Part shown: piece after piece, positions 56,229 through 64,000 of the stretch
How the letters are laid out: every line of letters begins with the position of its first letter
How positions within the stretch are numbered: the stretch's first letter is position 1
Assembly (NCBI RefSeq): GCF_038096165.1
Contig: NZ_CP151076.1
Span: 1,612,001 to 1,676,000 of the forward strand
DNA: 64,000 nt
Direction: 5' to 3'
From: Pseudomonas sp. G.S.17
GTDB taxonomy: Bacteria; Pseudomonadota; Gammaproteobacteria; Pseudomonadales; Pseudomonadaceae
Notes under the pieces: generated by a model
The model's database searches: none
Told to the model about the DNA's origin: nothing
The model's input: the letters and a program-made list of their open reading frames with translations, nothing else
Made by a program: the position numbers and the translations under genes

Positions 56229-57074
56229 TCAGCGATTGCCGCGACGGCTCATGAATGCAAGGCGTTCCAACAACTGAACGTCCTGCTCATTCTTGACCAG
56301 CGCCCCGGCCAGCGGCGGAATGGCTTTGGTCGGATCGCGCTCGCGCAGCACCGCTTCACCAATGTTGTCGGCCATCAGCAGTTTCAGCCAGTCGACCAGT
56401 TCCGAGGTGGAAGGTTTTTTCTTCAGACCGGGCACTTTGCGCACATCGAAAAACACGTCCAGCGCTTCGCTGACCAGCTCTTTCTTGATGTCCGGATAAT
56501 GCACGTCGACGATTTTCTGCAAGGTAGTGCGATCAGGGAAGGCAATGTAGTGGAAGAAGCAGCGGCGCAGGAACGCGTCCGGCAGCTCTTTTTCGTTGTT
56601 GGAAGTAATGATGATGATCGGGCGGATTTTGGCCTTGATGGTCTCGTCGATTTCGTAAACGTAGAACTCCATCTTGTCGAGTTCTTGCAGCAGGTCGTTG
56701 GGGAATTCGATGTCGGCCTTGTCGATTTCGTCGATCAGCAGAATCACCCGTTCTTCGGCCTCGAATGCTTCCCAGAGCTTGCCCTTCTTCAGGTAGTTGC
56801 GCACATCGTGGACTTTATCCACACCCAGTTGCGAATCACGCAGGCGGCTGACGGCATCGTATTCATAAAGGCCCTGATGCGCCTTGGTGGTGGACTTGAT
56901 GTGCCAGGTGATCAATTTGGCGCCGAAAGACTCGGCCAGTTGTTCAGCGAGCATGGTTTTGCCGGTGCCGGGTTCACCTTTGACCAGCAGCGGGCGCTCC
57001 AGGGTAATTGCCGCGTTGACCGCCAGCTTGAGGTCGTCAGTGGCGACGTATGCGCGGGTGCCTTCAAACTTCAT
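56229..57074 (-). CDS. MoxR-family AAA+ ATPase
   Basis: 281 aa from the ATG at 57074, with GAGGA upstream; a longer frame is not conserved. Walker A VKGEPGTGKTMLA, Walker B ILLIDEIDKADIEF, sensor 1 IIITSNNEKELPDAFLRRC. It has the MoxR lid features and no extra domain. MoxR proteins with VWA partners mature or remodel metalloenzymes and complexes; the client here is unknown. Confidence 0.93.
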   Translation of the reverse strand: MKFEGTRAYVATDDLKLAVNAAITLERPLLVKGEPGTGKTMLAEQLAESFGAKLITWHIKSTTKAHQGLYEYDAVSRLRDSQLGVDKVHDVRNYLKKGKLWEAFEAEERVILLIDEIDKADIEFPNDLLQELDKMEFYVYEIDETIKAKIRPIIIITSNNEKELPDAFLRRCFFHYIAFPDRTTLQKIVDVHYPDIKKELVSEALDVFFDVRKVPGLKKKPSTSELVDWLKLLMADNIGEAVLRERDPTKAIPPLAGALVKNEQDVQLLERLAFMSRRGNR

Positions 57075-57176
57075 CGGTAAATCCTCAAACAAGGTGTGCG
57101 GACTATAACGCGCAGCCCCGGCCACTGTGAACGCAGACCGGGCATTCAATCGGTGAATGGGCGGTCCCACGATGAC

Positions 57177-58244
57177 CTAGCCCTTGCTCCCGTCATACCG
57201 CGCATTGAACGCCTGGACGAACGCATTGCGCAGAATCTGCAAAAACGCCTGAAACGCGCTGATGTCCTGTTTGTGCACGCTGCCGCTGAGGTTCACGCGG
57301 GTGGCGAACTGGTTTTTGCTCTGGTTTTTCAGCACGGTTTCGCCGGTGCCGACCACCGCTTCCCAGATCGAACGGAAGAAGCCTTTGTTCTGATTCTCGA
57401 CATCCTGCTGCCAGTTGAAGACATCAACGTCGCGCAGCAGCGGCTTGATATAACCGGTCAGTTGGCCTTTATTGGCCTGCGCTTCAATGACCAGATCGCC
57501 GCTGCCGGCGTTGAAGTCGAACTTGCCGTACGCCGAAGCGAAGTCGTTGAGGCGCTTGAGTTCGATGTCGGTGGCGCGCAGGCGGAAGTCAAAATCTTCG
57601 AAGTTGCTGAACGGATCGAACGTCGCCGACGATTCCAGGTTCGCGTGGCCCAGCAACAATGCCTTGCCTTCGAAACGCGCGTCCCGCTTGCCTTCGACGT
57701 CTTCGACATTGGTCAGGTTATAAAGGCTGGCATTGACCTTGTCGGCTTCGATTTTCACCTTCGGTGTGGTGGTGAAGTTGTTGAAGGTGATAATCCCGTC
57801 CTGAATACGCACTTCGTTGAGCGTAATGGGCAACAGCTTGTTCATCTGCGCGCGCCAGTCGGTACCCTGACCGGTCTGCGACGCTTGCTTGTTGGCGCCG
57901 CCATCGACGAAGTTCAGCTCCGGACGCTGAAACAGTACTTCGGCCACCACCGCATGGTCGTACCACAGCGAATGCCAGCTCACCGCCAGGTCGATGACCG
58001 GTACGTTGACAAACGGCACCGGCACCTTGCCGTCGACCTTGACGATATTCAGCCCATTGATCCTGTATGCACCGCGCCACAACGCCAGGTCGACATCCGT
58101 GACCTGCCCGCGGTAATCGCCCATGTCGGCGAGCTTGTCGTTCAAATAGTTGCGCACCACATAGGGGAGGGCGATGTGCACAGCAATCAGCAGCACGACG
58201 ACTCCCGCGAGGGTCCAGAGTGGCCAGCTGTAGCGACGTTTCAT
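57177..58244 (-). CDS. DUF748 / AsmA-like envelope protein
   Basis: 355 aa. N-terminal membrane anchor (about 8-30, [24 protein letters not shown]), then a periplasmic region with repeating beta segments of the DUF748/AsmA kind ([63 protein letters not shown]). Such proteins are suspected of lipid transport between membranes. Divergent from cysK. Confidence 0.85.
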   Translation of the reverse strand: MKRRYSWPLWTLAGVVVLLIAVHIALPYVVRNYLNDKLADMGDYRGQVTDVDLALWRGAYRINGLNIVKVDGKVPVPFVNVPVIDLAVSWHSLWYDHAVVAEVLFQRPELNFVDGGANKQASQTGQGTDWRAQMNKLLPITLNEVRIQDGIITFNNFTTTPKVKIEADKVNASLYNLTNVEDVEGKRDARFEGKALLLGHANLESSATFDPFSNFEDFDFRLRATDIELKRLNDFASAYGKFDFNAGSGDLVIEAQANKGQLTGYIKPLLRDVDVFNWQQDVENQNKGFFRSIWEAVVGTGETVLKNQSKNQFATRVNLSGSVHKQDISAFQAFLQILRNAFVQAFNARYDGSKG

Positions 58245-58380
58245 GATAGCGGTCTCGGGTTTTGTTCAGTGGTTGACTGCATGCGCGCGCATCCGTTCGC
58301 TGCGACTGGACGGCCGCAGGGCTGGGGGCATAGGCTTTGGTTTTAAAAGTCCCTTAACGAACGTGCACAAGGACACCACC

Positions 58381-59355
58381 ATGAGCCGTATCTACGCTGA
58401 CAACGCCCATTCAATCGGTAACACGCCGCTGGTGCAGATCAACCGCATCGCACCGCGCGGGGTCACGATTCTGGCCAAGATCGAAGGGCGCAATCCCGGT
58501 TATTCGGTGAAATGCCGGATCGGCGCCAACATGATCTGGGACGCTGAAAGCAAGGGCAAACTCAAGCCCGGCATGACCATTGTCGAACCGACTTCGGGTA
58601 ACACCGGCATTGGCCTGGCTTTTGTAGCCGCCGCCCGCGGCTATAAATTGATGCTCACCATGCCGGCCTCCATGAGTATCGAACGCCGCAAAGTGCTCAA
58701 AGCGCTGGGTGCCGAGCTGGTGTTGACCGAACCCGCCAAAGGGATGAAAGGCGCCATCGAAAAAGCCGAAGAACTTGTGGCCAGCGATCCTGAAAAATTC
58801 TTCATGCCGGCGCAGTTCGAGAACCCGGCGAACCCGGCGATTCACGAAAAAACCACGGGTCCGGAAATCTGGAACGACACCGACGGCGCCATTGATGTGC
58901 TGGTCGCTGGCGTCGGCACCGGCGGTACGATTACCGGCGTGTCGCGCTACATCAAGAACACCGCGGGCAAGCCCATCCTCTCAGTCGCGGTCGAACCCTT
59001 GGGTTCTCCAATCATCACCCAGGCGCGTGCCGGTGAAGAGATCAAACCCAGCCCGCACAAGATTCAGGGCATCGGCGCCGGTTTCATCCCGAAAAACCTG
59101 GACCTATCACTGGTCGACCGGGTGGAACTGGTCAGTGACGAAGAAGCCAAAGCCATGGCACTGCGGCTGATGCAGGAAGAAGGCATTTTGTGCGGGATTT
59201 CCTGCGGCGCGGCCATGGCGGCAGCGGTGCGTATGGCCGAAACGCCGGAAATGCAGGGCAAGACAATCGTGGTGATCCTGCCGGATTCCGGCGAGCGTTA
59301 TTTGTCGAGCATGTTGTTCAGCGACCTGTTTACCGACCAGGAGCTGCAACAGTAA
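58381..59355 (+). CDS. cysK: Cysteine synthase A
   Basis: 324 aa PLP enzyme making cysteine from O-acetylserine and sulfide. PLP-binding Lys44 in [25 protein letters not shown] loop at 70-76; [13 protein letters not shown] binds the cofactor phosphate. The CysK-type SVKCRIG places it with CysK rather than CysM. The start [16 protein letters not shown] was chosen over a longer frame; AAGGACACCACC precedes it. Confidence 0.95.
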   Translation: MSRIYADNAHSIGNTPLVQINRIAPRGVTILAKIEGRNPGYSVKCRIGANMIWDAESKGKLKPGMTIVEPTSGNTGIGLAFVAAARGYKLMLTMPASMSIERRKVLKALGAELVLTEPAKGMKGAIEKAEELVASDPEKFFMPAQFENPANPAIHEKTTGPEIWNDTDGAIDVLVAGVGTGGTITGVSRYIKNTAGKPILSVAVEPLGSPIITQARAGEEIKPSPHKIQGIGAGFIPKNLDLSLVDRVELVSDEEAKAMALRLMQEEGILCGISCGAAMAAAVRMAETPEMQGKTIVVILPDSGERYLSSMLFSDLFTDQELQQ

Positions 59356-59532
59356 CAATATCTTTAGTCTTGCCAGCTTTTGGTCAGGTCGGCTTGCGTT
59401 TATGATGGCCGGCTCGCGAACCGCAAAGGGGTTGTTCCAGATCATTCTGGGCGGTTCGCCAGCCGCATAAGATCCACGATTTTCCAGCACTACGTTCAGC
59501 GCTTGGCCATTGCCTGTATCGAGGAGAGTTAG

Positions 59533-60471
59533 ATGACGTTTTCATTTGCTGCCAAGGCATCGATTCTGATGCTATTTCTGGCCAGCACGCTGTACGTGCA
59601 TCTGCGCGGTAAAGCGCGGTTGCCGCTGCTACGTCAGTTTGTTAACCACTCGGCGCTGTTCGCACCTTATAACGCCTTGATGTACCTGTTTTCCAAAGTG
59701 CCGTCCAAGCCGTACCTGAACCGTCAGGCCTTCCCCGAGCTGGACGTGCTGAAGAACAACTGGGAAACCATCCGCGACGAAGCCATGCATTTGTTCGACG
59801 AAGGTTATATTCGCGCGGCTGAAAAGAACAACGACGCCGGTTTCGGTTCGTTCTTCAAGAAGGGCTGGAAACGTTTTTACCTCAAGTGGTACGACAAGGC
59901 CTTGCCTTCCGCCGAAGCGCTTTGCCCAAAGACCGTGGCCTTGGTCAACAGCATTCCCAACGTCAAAGGTGCCATGTTCGCGCTGTTGCCGGGTGACAGC
60001 CATTTGAACCCGCATCGCGACCCGTTCGCCGGTTCCTTGCGTTATCACCTGGGCTTGTCGACGCCCAACTCCGATGACTGCCGCATTTATGTCGACGGTC
60101 AGGTGTACGCCTGGCGCGACGGCGAAGACGTGATGTTCGACGAAACCTACGTGCATTGGGTCAAGAACGAAACCGACCAAACCCGCGTCATTCTTTTCTG
60201 TGACATCGAACGCCCGCTGCGCAGCCGCTTCATGACCCGCATCAATCGCTCGGTCAGCGCCTGGCTGGGCCGCGCCACCGCGCCGCAGAACCTGGACGAT
60301 GAACGCGTCGGCGGCATCAATCGCGCTTACGCCTGGAGCAAGAGCTTCAGCGACGGCTTCAGCGGCAAGGTCAAACAACTCAAGCGCAAGCATCCCAAGG
60401 CTTATCGGGTATTGCGCCCGGTGCTGGCGGTGGTGGTGCTGACGTTGCTCGGGTATTGGTTGTTTGGTTGA
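59533..60471 (+). CDS. lpxO: LpxO-like lipid A hydroxylase (Asp/Asn beta-hydroxylase family)
   Basis: 312 aa. Hydrophobic N-terminus (ASILMLFLASTLYVHL) and C-terminus (VLAVVVLTLLGYWLFG). Fe(II)/2-oxoglutarate domain with HRDPFAGSLRYHLGLSTPN (His-x-Asp) and the distal His in VMFDETYVHWVKNETDQTRVIL, then the 2-oxoglutarate Arg. LpxO adds a 2-hydroxyl to a secondary acyl chain of lipid A; the length and termini fit LpxO. With eptA this gives two lipid A modification genes in the window. A REP pair follows. Confidence 0.88.
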   Translation: MTFSFAAKASILMLFLASTLYVHLRGKARLPLLRQFVNHSALFAPYNALMYLFSKVPSKPYLNRQAFPELDVLKNNWETIRDEAMHLFDEGYIRAAEKNNDAGFGSFFKKGWKRFYLKWYDKALPSAEALCPKTVALVNSIPNVKGAMFALLPGDSHLNPHRDPFAGSLRYHLGLSTPNSDDCRIYVDGQVYAWRDGEDVMFDETYVHWVKNETDQTRVILFCDIERPLRSRFMTRINRSVSAWLGRATAPQNLDDERVGGINRAYAWSKSFSDGFSGKVKQLKRKHPKAYRVLRPVLAVVVLTLLGYWLFG

Positions 60472-60501
60472 AATAAACCTCGCCCACACGATGAATCATT
60501 C

Positions 60502-60606
60502 GTAGGACCGGATTTATCCGGGAGGGGGCCTGTCTCGTCGCGACGTGATGACCTGACAAAACCCGATACTTTAAGACCGGCGCCCTCGCGAATAAATTCG
60601 CTCCTA
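60502..60606. repeat. Degenerate REP pair, mixed families
   Basis: GTAGGACCGGATTTATCCGG on the left (CCGGCT family, variant core) and GCGAATAAATTCGCTCCTAC on the right (GAGC family, variant core). The two arms come from different REP families, so this may be two independent units rather than one mobile REPIN. Confidence 0.8.
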
Positions 60607-60722
60607 CGGAGCGCGGGCCAGCCCGCTATTGCTTAACTCATGCGCCGCTGGTTATAGTCGGCGCTGGCATTGCTGAAACCTTTTGTTGCAATGCCTCCTC
60701 ATCCCTCAAGAAGACGAGCGCC

Positions 60723-60878
60723 ATGCCTGCTTCCCACATTCAGTTGAAGTTCGACGCCGCAGCCTTTGCTGCTGCCGAGCCGTGTGGATGCAAACAGCTC
60801 TCCTTCATGCGTTACCCGCCACCTTCCCCTGTGAACACGTCGGTTGCAGCACCGCCAGGCGTCGTCCTGCCGGTTTGA
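60723..60878 (+). CDS. Possible 51-residue peptide upstream of an EamA exporter
   Basis: Frame MPASHIQLKFDAAAFAAAEP then CGCKQLSF and a Pro-rich tail, ending TGA at 60878. AGAAGACGAG stands before the ATG. No family is recognised. It could be a leader peptide for the transporter 116 bp downstream, or spurious. The remaining 60607-60994 gap shows nothing else. Confidence 0.3.
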   Translation: MPASHIQLKFDAAAFAAAEPCGCKQLSFMRYPPPSPVNTSVAAPPGVVLPV

Positions 60879-60994
60879 CTGGCCGCTTCTAACCAAGCCG
60901 CGCCTGTCGATACAACCGCAAAAAAATCGCCAAACACATCGTTGGCCCGAACTTGCCGGGCCTGCCAATGCGTGTCCGATCACAGGTGGTATCC

Positions 60995-61852
60995 ATGTTC
61001 ATCAATACAAAACTGGCTTCGTTGGCCACTACAACGTTATTCGTCCTGCTGTGGAGCAGCGGGGCGATTTTCTCCAAGTGGGGGCTGGCCCACGCGTCGC
61101 CGTTCGCTTTTCTGCTGATCCGCTTCCTGCTGGCCCTGATCGCCCTTGCAGTATTGATCCCGATGCTCGGCTACAAGCTGCCCGCAACCGGCAAACCGCT
61201 GCTGTATGCCGCCGCGACCGGTGCCGTGTTGCTGGGGGCTTATCAGATTTTCTATCTGCTGGCGCTGGACCTGAAAGTCACGCCCGGTGTGATGGCGACC
61301 ATCATGGGTGTGCAGCCGATCCTCACGGCGGTGGTCATGGAGCGCAATCGGGCCTGGACGCGCCTGTTCGGTCTGGGCCTGGGATTGGCCGGATTGATTC
61401 TGGTGGTCTATCAGAGTATCGGTCTGGGCGGGATGTCCATGGCGGGCATGCTGTTTGGCTTGCTGGCGATGATCAGCATGACCTGCGGCTCGATCATGCA
61501 AAAGCGCATCACCGATAACCCGCTGGGAACCCTGCCGGTGCAATACCTGGCCGGCGCGCTGCTGTGTGGCGTGTTCGTGCCGTTCCAGCCATTCCACTTC
61601 GAAATCAGCACCGGCTTCATCGTGCCGGTGCTGTGGATGGGGCTGGTGGTCTCGGTGCTGGCGACGTTCCTGCTGTATCGATTGATCGCCCAGGGCAATC
61701 TGGTCAACGTCACCAGCCTGTTCTATCTGGTCCCGGCCGTAACGGCGATCATGGATTACCTGATCTTCGGCAACCGGCTGGCGATGCTGAGCCTGTTCGG
61801 CATGCTGCTGATCGTGGTAGGGCTGATGTTTGTGTTTCGTAAGCCGAGTTGA
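60995..61852 (+). CDS. EamA/DMT-family transporter
   Basis: 285 aa from the ATG at 60995, with CAGGTGG upstream. Ten membrane helices in two EamA halves: LFVLLWSSGAIFSKWGL at the start of the first, GLLAMISMTCGSIMQKRI at the start of the second. Probably an exporter of amino acids or other small metabolites; substrate unknown. Convergent with another EamA gene across a REP pair. Confidence 0.9.
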   Translation: MFINTKLASLATTTLFVLLWSSGAIFSKWGLAHASPFAFLLIRFLLALIALAVLIPMLGYKLPATGKPLLYAAATGAVLLGAYQIFYLLALDLKVTPGVMATIMGVQPILTAVVMERNRAWTRLFGLGLGLAGLILVVYQSIGLGGMSMAGMLFGLLAMISMTCGSIMQKRITDNPLGTLPVQYLAGALLCGVFVPFQPFHFEISTGFIVPVLWMGLVVSVLATFLLYRLIAQGNLVNVTSLFYLVPAVTAIMDYLIFGNRLAMLSLFGMLLIVVGLMFVFRKPS

Positions 61853-61886
61853 CGCCTGACTGCGGCAGCGCATCCCGCGATGGTTT

Positions 61887-61939
61887 GTAGGACCGGCTTC
61901 AGCCGCGAGGGTATTTCTCCCGGCTGAAGCCGGTCCTAC
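61887..61939. repeat. Compact REP pair of the CCGGCT family
   Basis: GTAGGACCGGCTTCAGCC and the inverted CGGCTGAAGCCGGTCCTAC with only about a dozen nt between them, giving one long hairpin between the convergent transporter genes. It may also serve as terminator. Confidence 0.88.
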
Positions 61940-61961
61940 AGCCGGTGCTATCTCCTGAAAA

Positions 61962-62864
61962 TCAAAGTGCCTTCGCTGACGCCACGGCCGCAGGCCTCAA
62001 CACCAGCCACAACGCCACCGCAATCAGCGCGCCGCCATACAGGTGCGCCATGGACAGCGGCTCATCCAGCAGCAATGCCCCCCACAGCACGCCGAATGGC
62101 GGAATCATGAAGGTCACGGTCATGGAGCTCAGGGGGCCGATGCTGCTCATCAGGCGGAAATACAGAATGTAGGCGAACGCCGTGCAGATCAGGCCCAATC
62201 CCAGCAGCGACGCCCAAACGCTAATACCACCCCAATTCGCGGGAGGATCGGTGATCACCCGATAGCCGAACAGGGGCAGAAGCAGCAGGGTGGCGCCAAG
62301 CATGCTGCCCAGTGCCGAAAGCCGACTGTCCAGACCGCCTTGCTGATCCAGCCAGCGTCGGGTCAGGAATCCTGCGAACGCGTAGCAGGTCGTCGCCAGC
62401 AGGCAGGCCAGTGCGCCGGTCAGCAATTCCAGATTGAACGCCACCGGCCCTGCTCGCGTCAGGATCCCCACGCCCACCAGGCCGAGGAACACGCCAATGA
62501 TTTTCACCGTCGAGAGTTTTTCGCTGAAGAACAGACCGCCAACCAGCACGCCCATCAGCGGCGTAGTTGCGTTGAAGATCGACGAGTAACCGGCTGGCAT
62601 GACCTGCGCCGCCAGCGAATACATGGTCGCGGGCAGCCCGGAGTTGATCACGCCTAGCATCATGCAGGTCTTGAGCTTGCCGCGAAAATCCCAGTCGATG
62701 CGCATCAGCCAGAGAATGACCAGTAGCCCGACCGCCGCAATCGACACGCGAAAAAACGCGGTGGGCACGGTGCCCAGCACTGGCGCGATGATGCGCATGA
62801 ACAAAAAGCTCGCGCCCCAGATTGCGGCCAGCGCGATCAGGCGAGTAATGTCGGCAGGTTTCAT
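61962..62864 (-). CDS. EamA/DMT-family transporter
   Basis: 300 aa, ten membrane helices. First half starts ALAAIWGASFLFMRIIAPVLG; second half LLATTCYAFAGFLTRRWLD; later SSIGPLSSMTVTFMIPPFGVLWGALLLDEPLS is a DMT hallmark. Substrate unknown. It is only distantly related to the transporter at 60995, so not a recent duplicate. Divergent from aceK. Confidence 0.9.
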   Translation of the reverse strand: MKPADITRLIALAAIWGASFLFMRIIAPVLGTVPTAFFRVSIAAVGLLVILWLMRIDWDFRGKLKTCMMLGVINSGLPATMYSLAAQVMPAGYSSIFNATTPLMGVLVGGLFFSEKLSTVKIIGVFLGLVGVGILTRAGPVAFNLELLTGALACLLATTCYAFAGFLTRRWLDQQGGLDSRLSALGSMLGATLLLLPLFGYRVITDPPANWGGISVWASLLGLGLICTAFAYILYFRLMSSIGPLSSMTVTFMIPPFGVLWGALLLDEPLSMAHLYGGALIAVALWLVLRPAAVASAKAL

Positions 62865-63006
62865 GGAAAGTCCTTCCTTGGCAGAAGGCCGGGAGTTTTA
62901 CCGGGAGGCGAGGGCGGTTGCAATCTTTGCTGACGATTTTGCTCACCCGTCCAGATGCCTCAGGCGCTGCTAAGCTGCGGCATACGAATCCAGCAGAGAT
63001 CCCCAA

Positions 63007-64000
63007 ATGTCCACGCCATGGCCCGCCGCTGATATTGCTCGCATGATCCTGGACGGTTTCGATGATTATCGGGAGGATTTTCGGCAGATCGCTGACGGTG
63101 CCCAGGCCCGTTTCGAGCAGGCGCTGTGGCAGGAAGCCCAGCGCGCTTCGGCGGCGCGGATCAGTCTTTATGAAGAGAAGGTCAGCCAGACCGTCAAGAC
63201 CCTTGAATCCGCCTTCGCCGCCGAGCAGTTGCTCAACGTGACGTGCTGGCCGCTGGTCAAAAGCGCTTACATTCAGCTGATTGACGTGCGGCTGGACGAC
63301 GAACTCTCGGAAACCTGGTTCAACTCGATTTTCTGCGGGCTGTTCAGTCATGACTTGATCAGCGACGGCTGCATGTTCATCCACACCACCCGACCGACCT
63401 TGCGCCATCACGAGCGCGCCGCCCAGACGCGGACCTTTCACCCGCAAGGTGATTTGTCCGGCATGCTGGAGCAGATTTTCAGCGCCTACCGGTTCAGCGT
63501 TCCCTATGCCGATCTGCCCGGCGACCTGCAGCGACTGGAAGCACAGCTGCGCGAGAGCCTGCCCGACTGGGTGTGCAAGGACCCGAACCTGAGCGTCGAA
63601 CTGTTTTCATCGATCCTGTTCCGCAACAAGGGCGCGTATCTGGTGGGTCGGGTGTTAACCCTCGACGAGCAATGGCCGCTGGTAATTGCGCTGCTGCATC
63701 CGGAAGGTCAGGCCATTCGGATCGATGCGCTGATCACGGACGAAGCCGAAGTCTCGATCATTTTTTCCTTCACCCGCTCGTACTTCATGGTGGATGTGCC
63801 GGTGCCGGCGGAGTTCGTCAGCTTCCTCAAGCGCATCCTGCCGGGCAAACACATTGCCGAGCTGTACACCTCGATTGGCTTCTATAAACACGGCAAGTCG
63901 GAGTTCTATCGCGCGCTGATCAATCATCTGGCCAGCACCGATGATCGCTTCATCATGGCGCCCGGCGTGCGCGGCATGGTCATGAGCGTGTTCACCCTGC
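63007..64000 (+). CDS. aceK: Isocitrate dehydrogenase kinase/phosphatase, 5' part
   Basis: 331 codons are seen before the window ends; the full protein is about 570 aa. AceK switches isocitrate dehydrogenase off by phosphorylation and on again by dephosphorylation, controlling flow into the glyoxylate shunt. Begins [21 protein letters not shown]. The regulatory domain fills the visible part; the kinase domain starts with [18 protein letters not shown] and the ATP-binding [13 protein letters not shown] at the edge. No frameshift in the part seen. Confidence 0.95.
   Translation, partial: MSTPWPAADIARMILDGFDDYREDFRQIADGAQARFEQALWQEAQRASAARISLYEEKVSQTVKTLESAFAAEQLLNVTCWPLVKSAYIQLIDVRLDDELSETWFNSIFCGLFSHDLISDGCMFIHTTRPTLRHHERAAQTRTFHPQGDLSGMLEQIFSAYRFSVPYADLPGDLQRLEAQLRESLPDWVCKDPNLSVELFSSILFRNKGAYLVGRVLTLDEQWPLVIALLHPEGQAIRIDALITDEAEVSIIFSFTRSYFMVDVPVPAEFVSFLKRILPGKHIAELYTSIGFYKHGKSEFYRALINHLASTDDRFIMAPGVRGMVMSVFTL

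Noticed and set aside
20066..61939. REP clusters as a CRISPR array
   Set aside because: Units are palindromes in scattered pairs with unequal spacing, not regularly spaced direct repeats, and no cas genes are present.

Overview
The window is chromosomal DNA of a Pseudomonas species. The gene content fits the fluorescens/syringae side of the genus. Evidence: the order proS-oprD, HIT-slyX, dps, aspS-pmpR-ruvCAB-ybgC-tolQRAB-pal-cpoB-queE-queC-tRNA-Lys, then nadA, an M48 protease, a TusA-like protein, perM, bcp, gcvR, dapA-bamC-purC-tRNA-Ser, matches the P. aeruginosa PA0955-PA0976 and PA1004-PA1013 neighbourhoods as I remember them. Coding sequence is moderately GC-rich, and many gene ends carry REP-type palindromes typical of this group. 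Most of the window is vertically inherited core genome.

Layout. 1-7.4 kb: translation, envelope and stress genes (a lipoprotein, proS, an OprD porin with a 1-kb upstream gap, HIT, slyX, a membrane-anchored cold-shock domain protein, dps, a ribbon-helix-helix protein). 7.7-18.4 kb: aspS, the pmpR regulator, the RuvABC Holliday-junction machinery and the complete Tol-Pal operon (ybgC to cpoB). 18.5-25.4 kb: queuosine precursor genes (queE, queC), tRNA-Lys, a tandem REP pair, malate:quinone oxidoreductase, a gap holding a probable non-coding RNA, nadA and a BepA-like protease. 25.5-32 kb: TusA-like, PerM, Bcp, GcvR, then the dapA-bamC-MBL-purC operon and tRNA-Ser(CGA).

32.1-34.6 kb, directly behind tRNA-Ser, is accessory DNA. 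It holds two HigB/HigA-like toxin-antitoxin loci in which both toxin genes are frameshifted and both antitoxins are intact. Between them lie a small coiled-coil membrane protein and a HAD phosphatase.

34.9-51.2 kb: malic enzyme, an alkyltransferase, eptA with a possible ColR site, RNase D, YcgL/YcgN, a dehydrogenase, a nitroreductase, RNA and small-molecule methyltransferases, a cNMP-binding protein and oligopeptidase B. 51.5-53.9 kb: the complete 5-oxoprolinase operon pxpABC.

53.8-54.9 kb: the pxpC 3' end is duplicated as a 23-bp direct repeat around a roughly 1-kb islet with one unrecognised gene. The downstream copy continues as a readable fragment of a pxpC C-terminus. This is the clearest sign of lateral insertion in the window. 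55-64 kb: a MoxR/VWA pair, a DUF748 protein, cysK, an LpxO-like hydroxylase, two convergent EamA exporters and the start of aceK, which runs off the end.

I did not find a large new multi-gene defence or biosynthetic system. The best leads are the pxpC islet, the paired decayed toxins and the RNA upstream of nadA.
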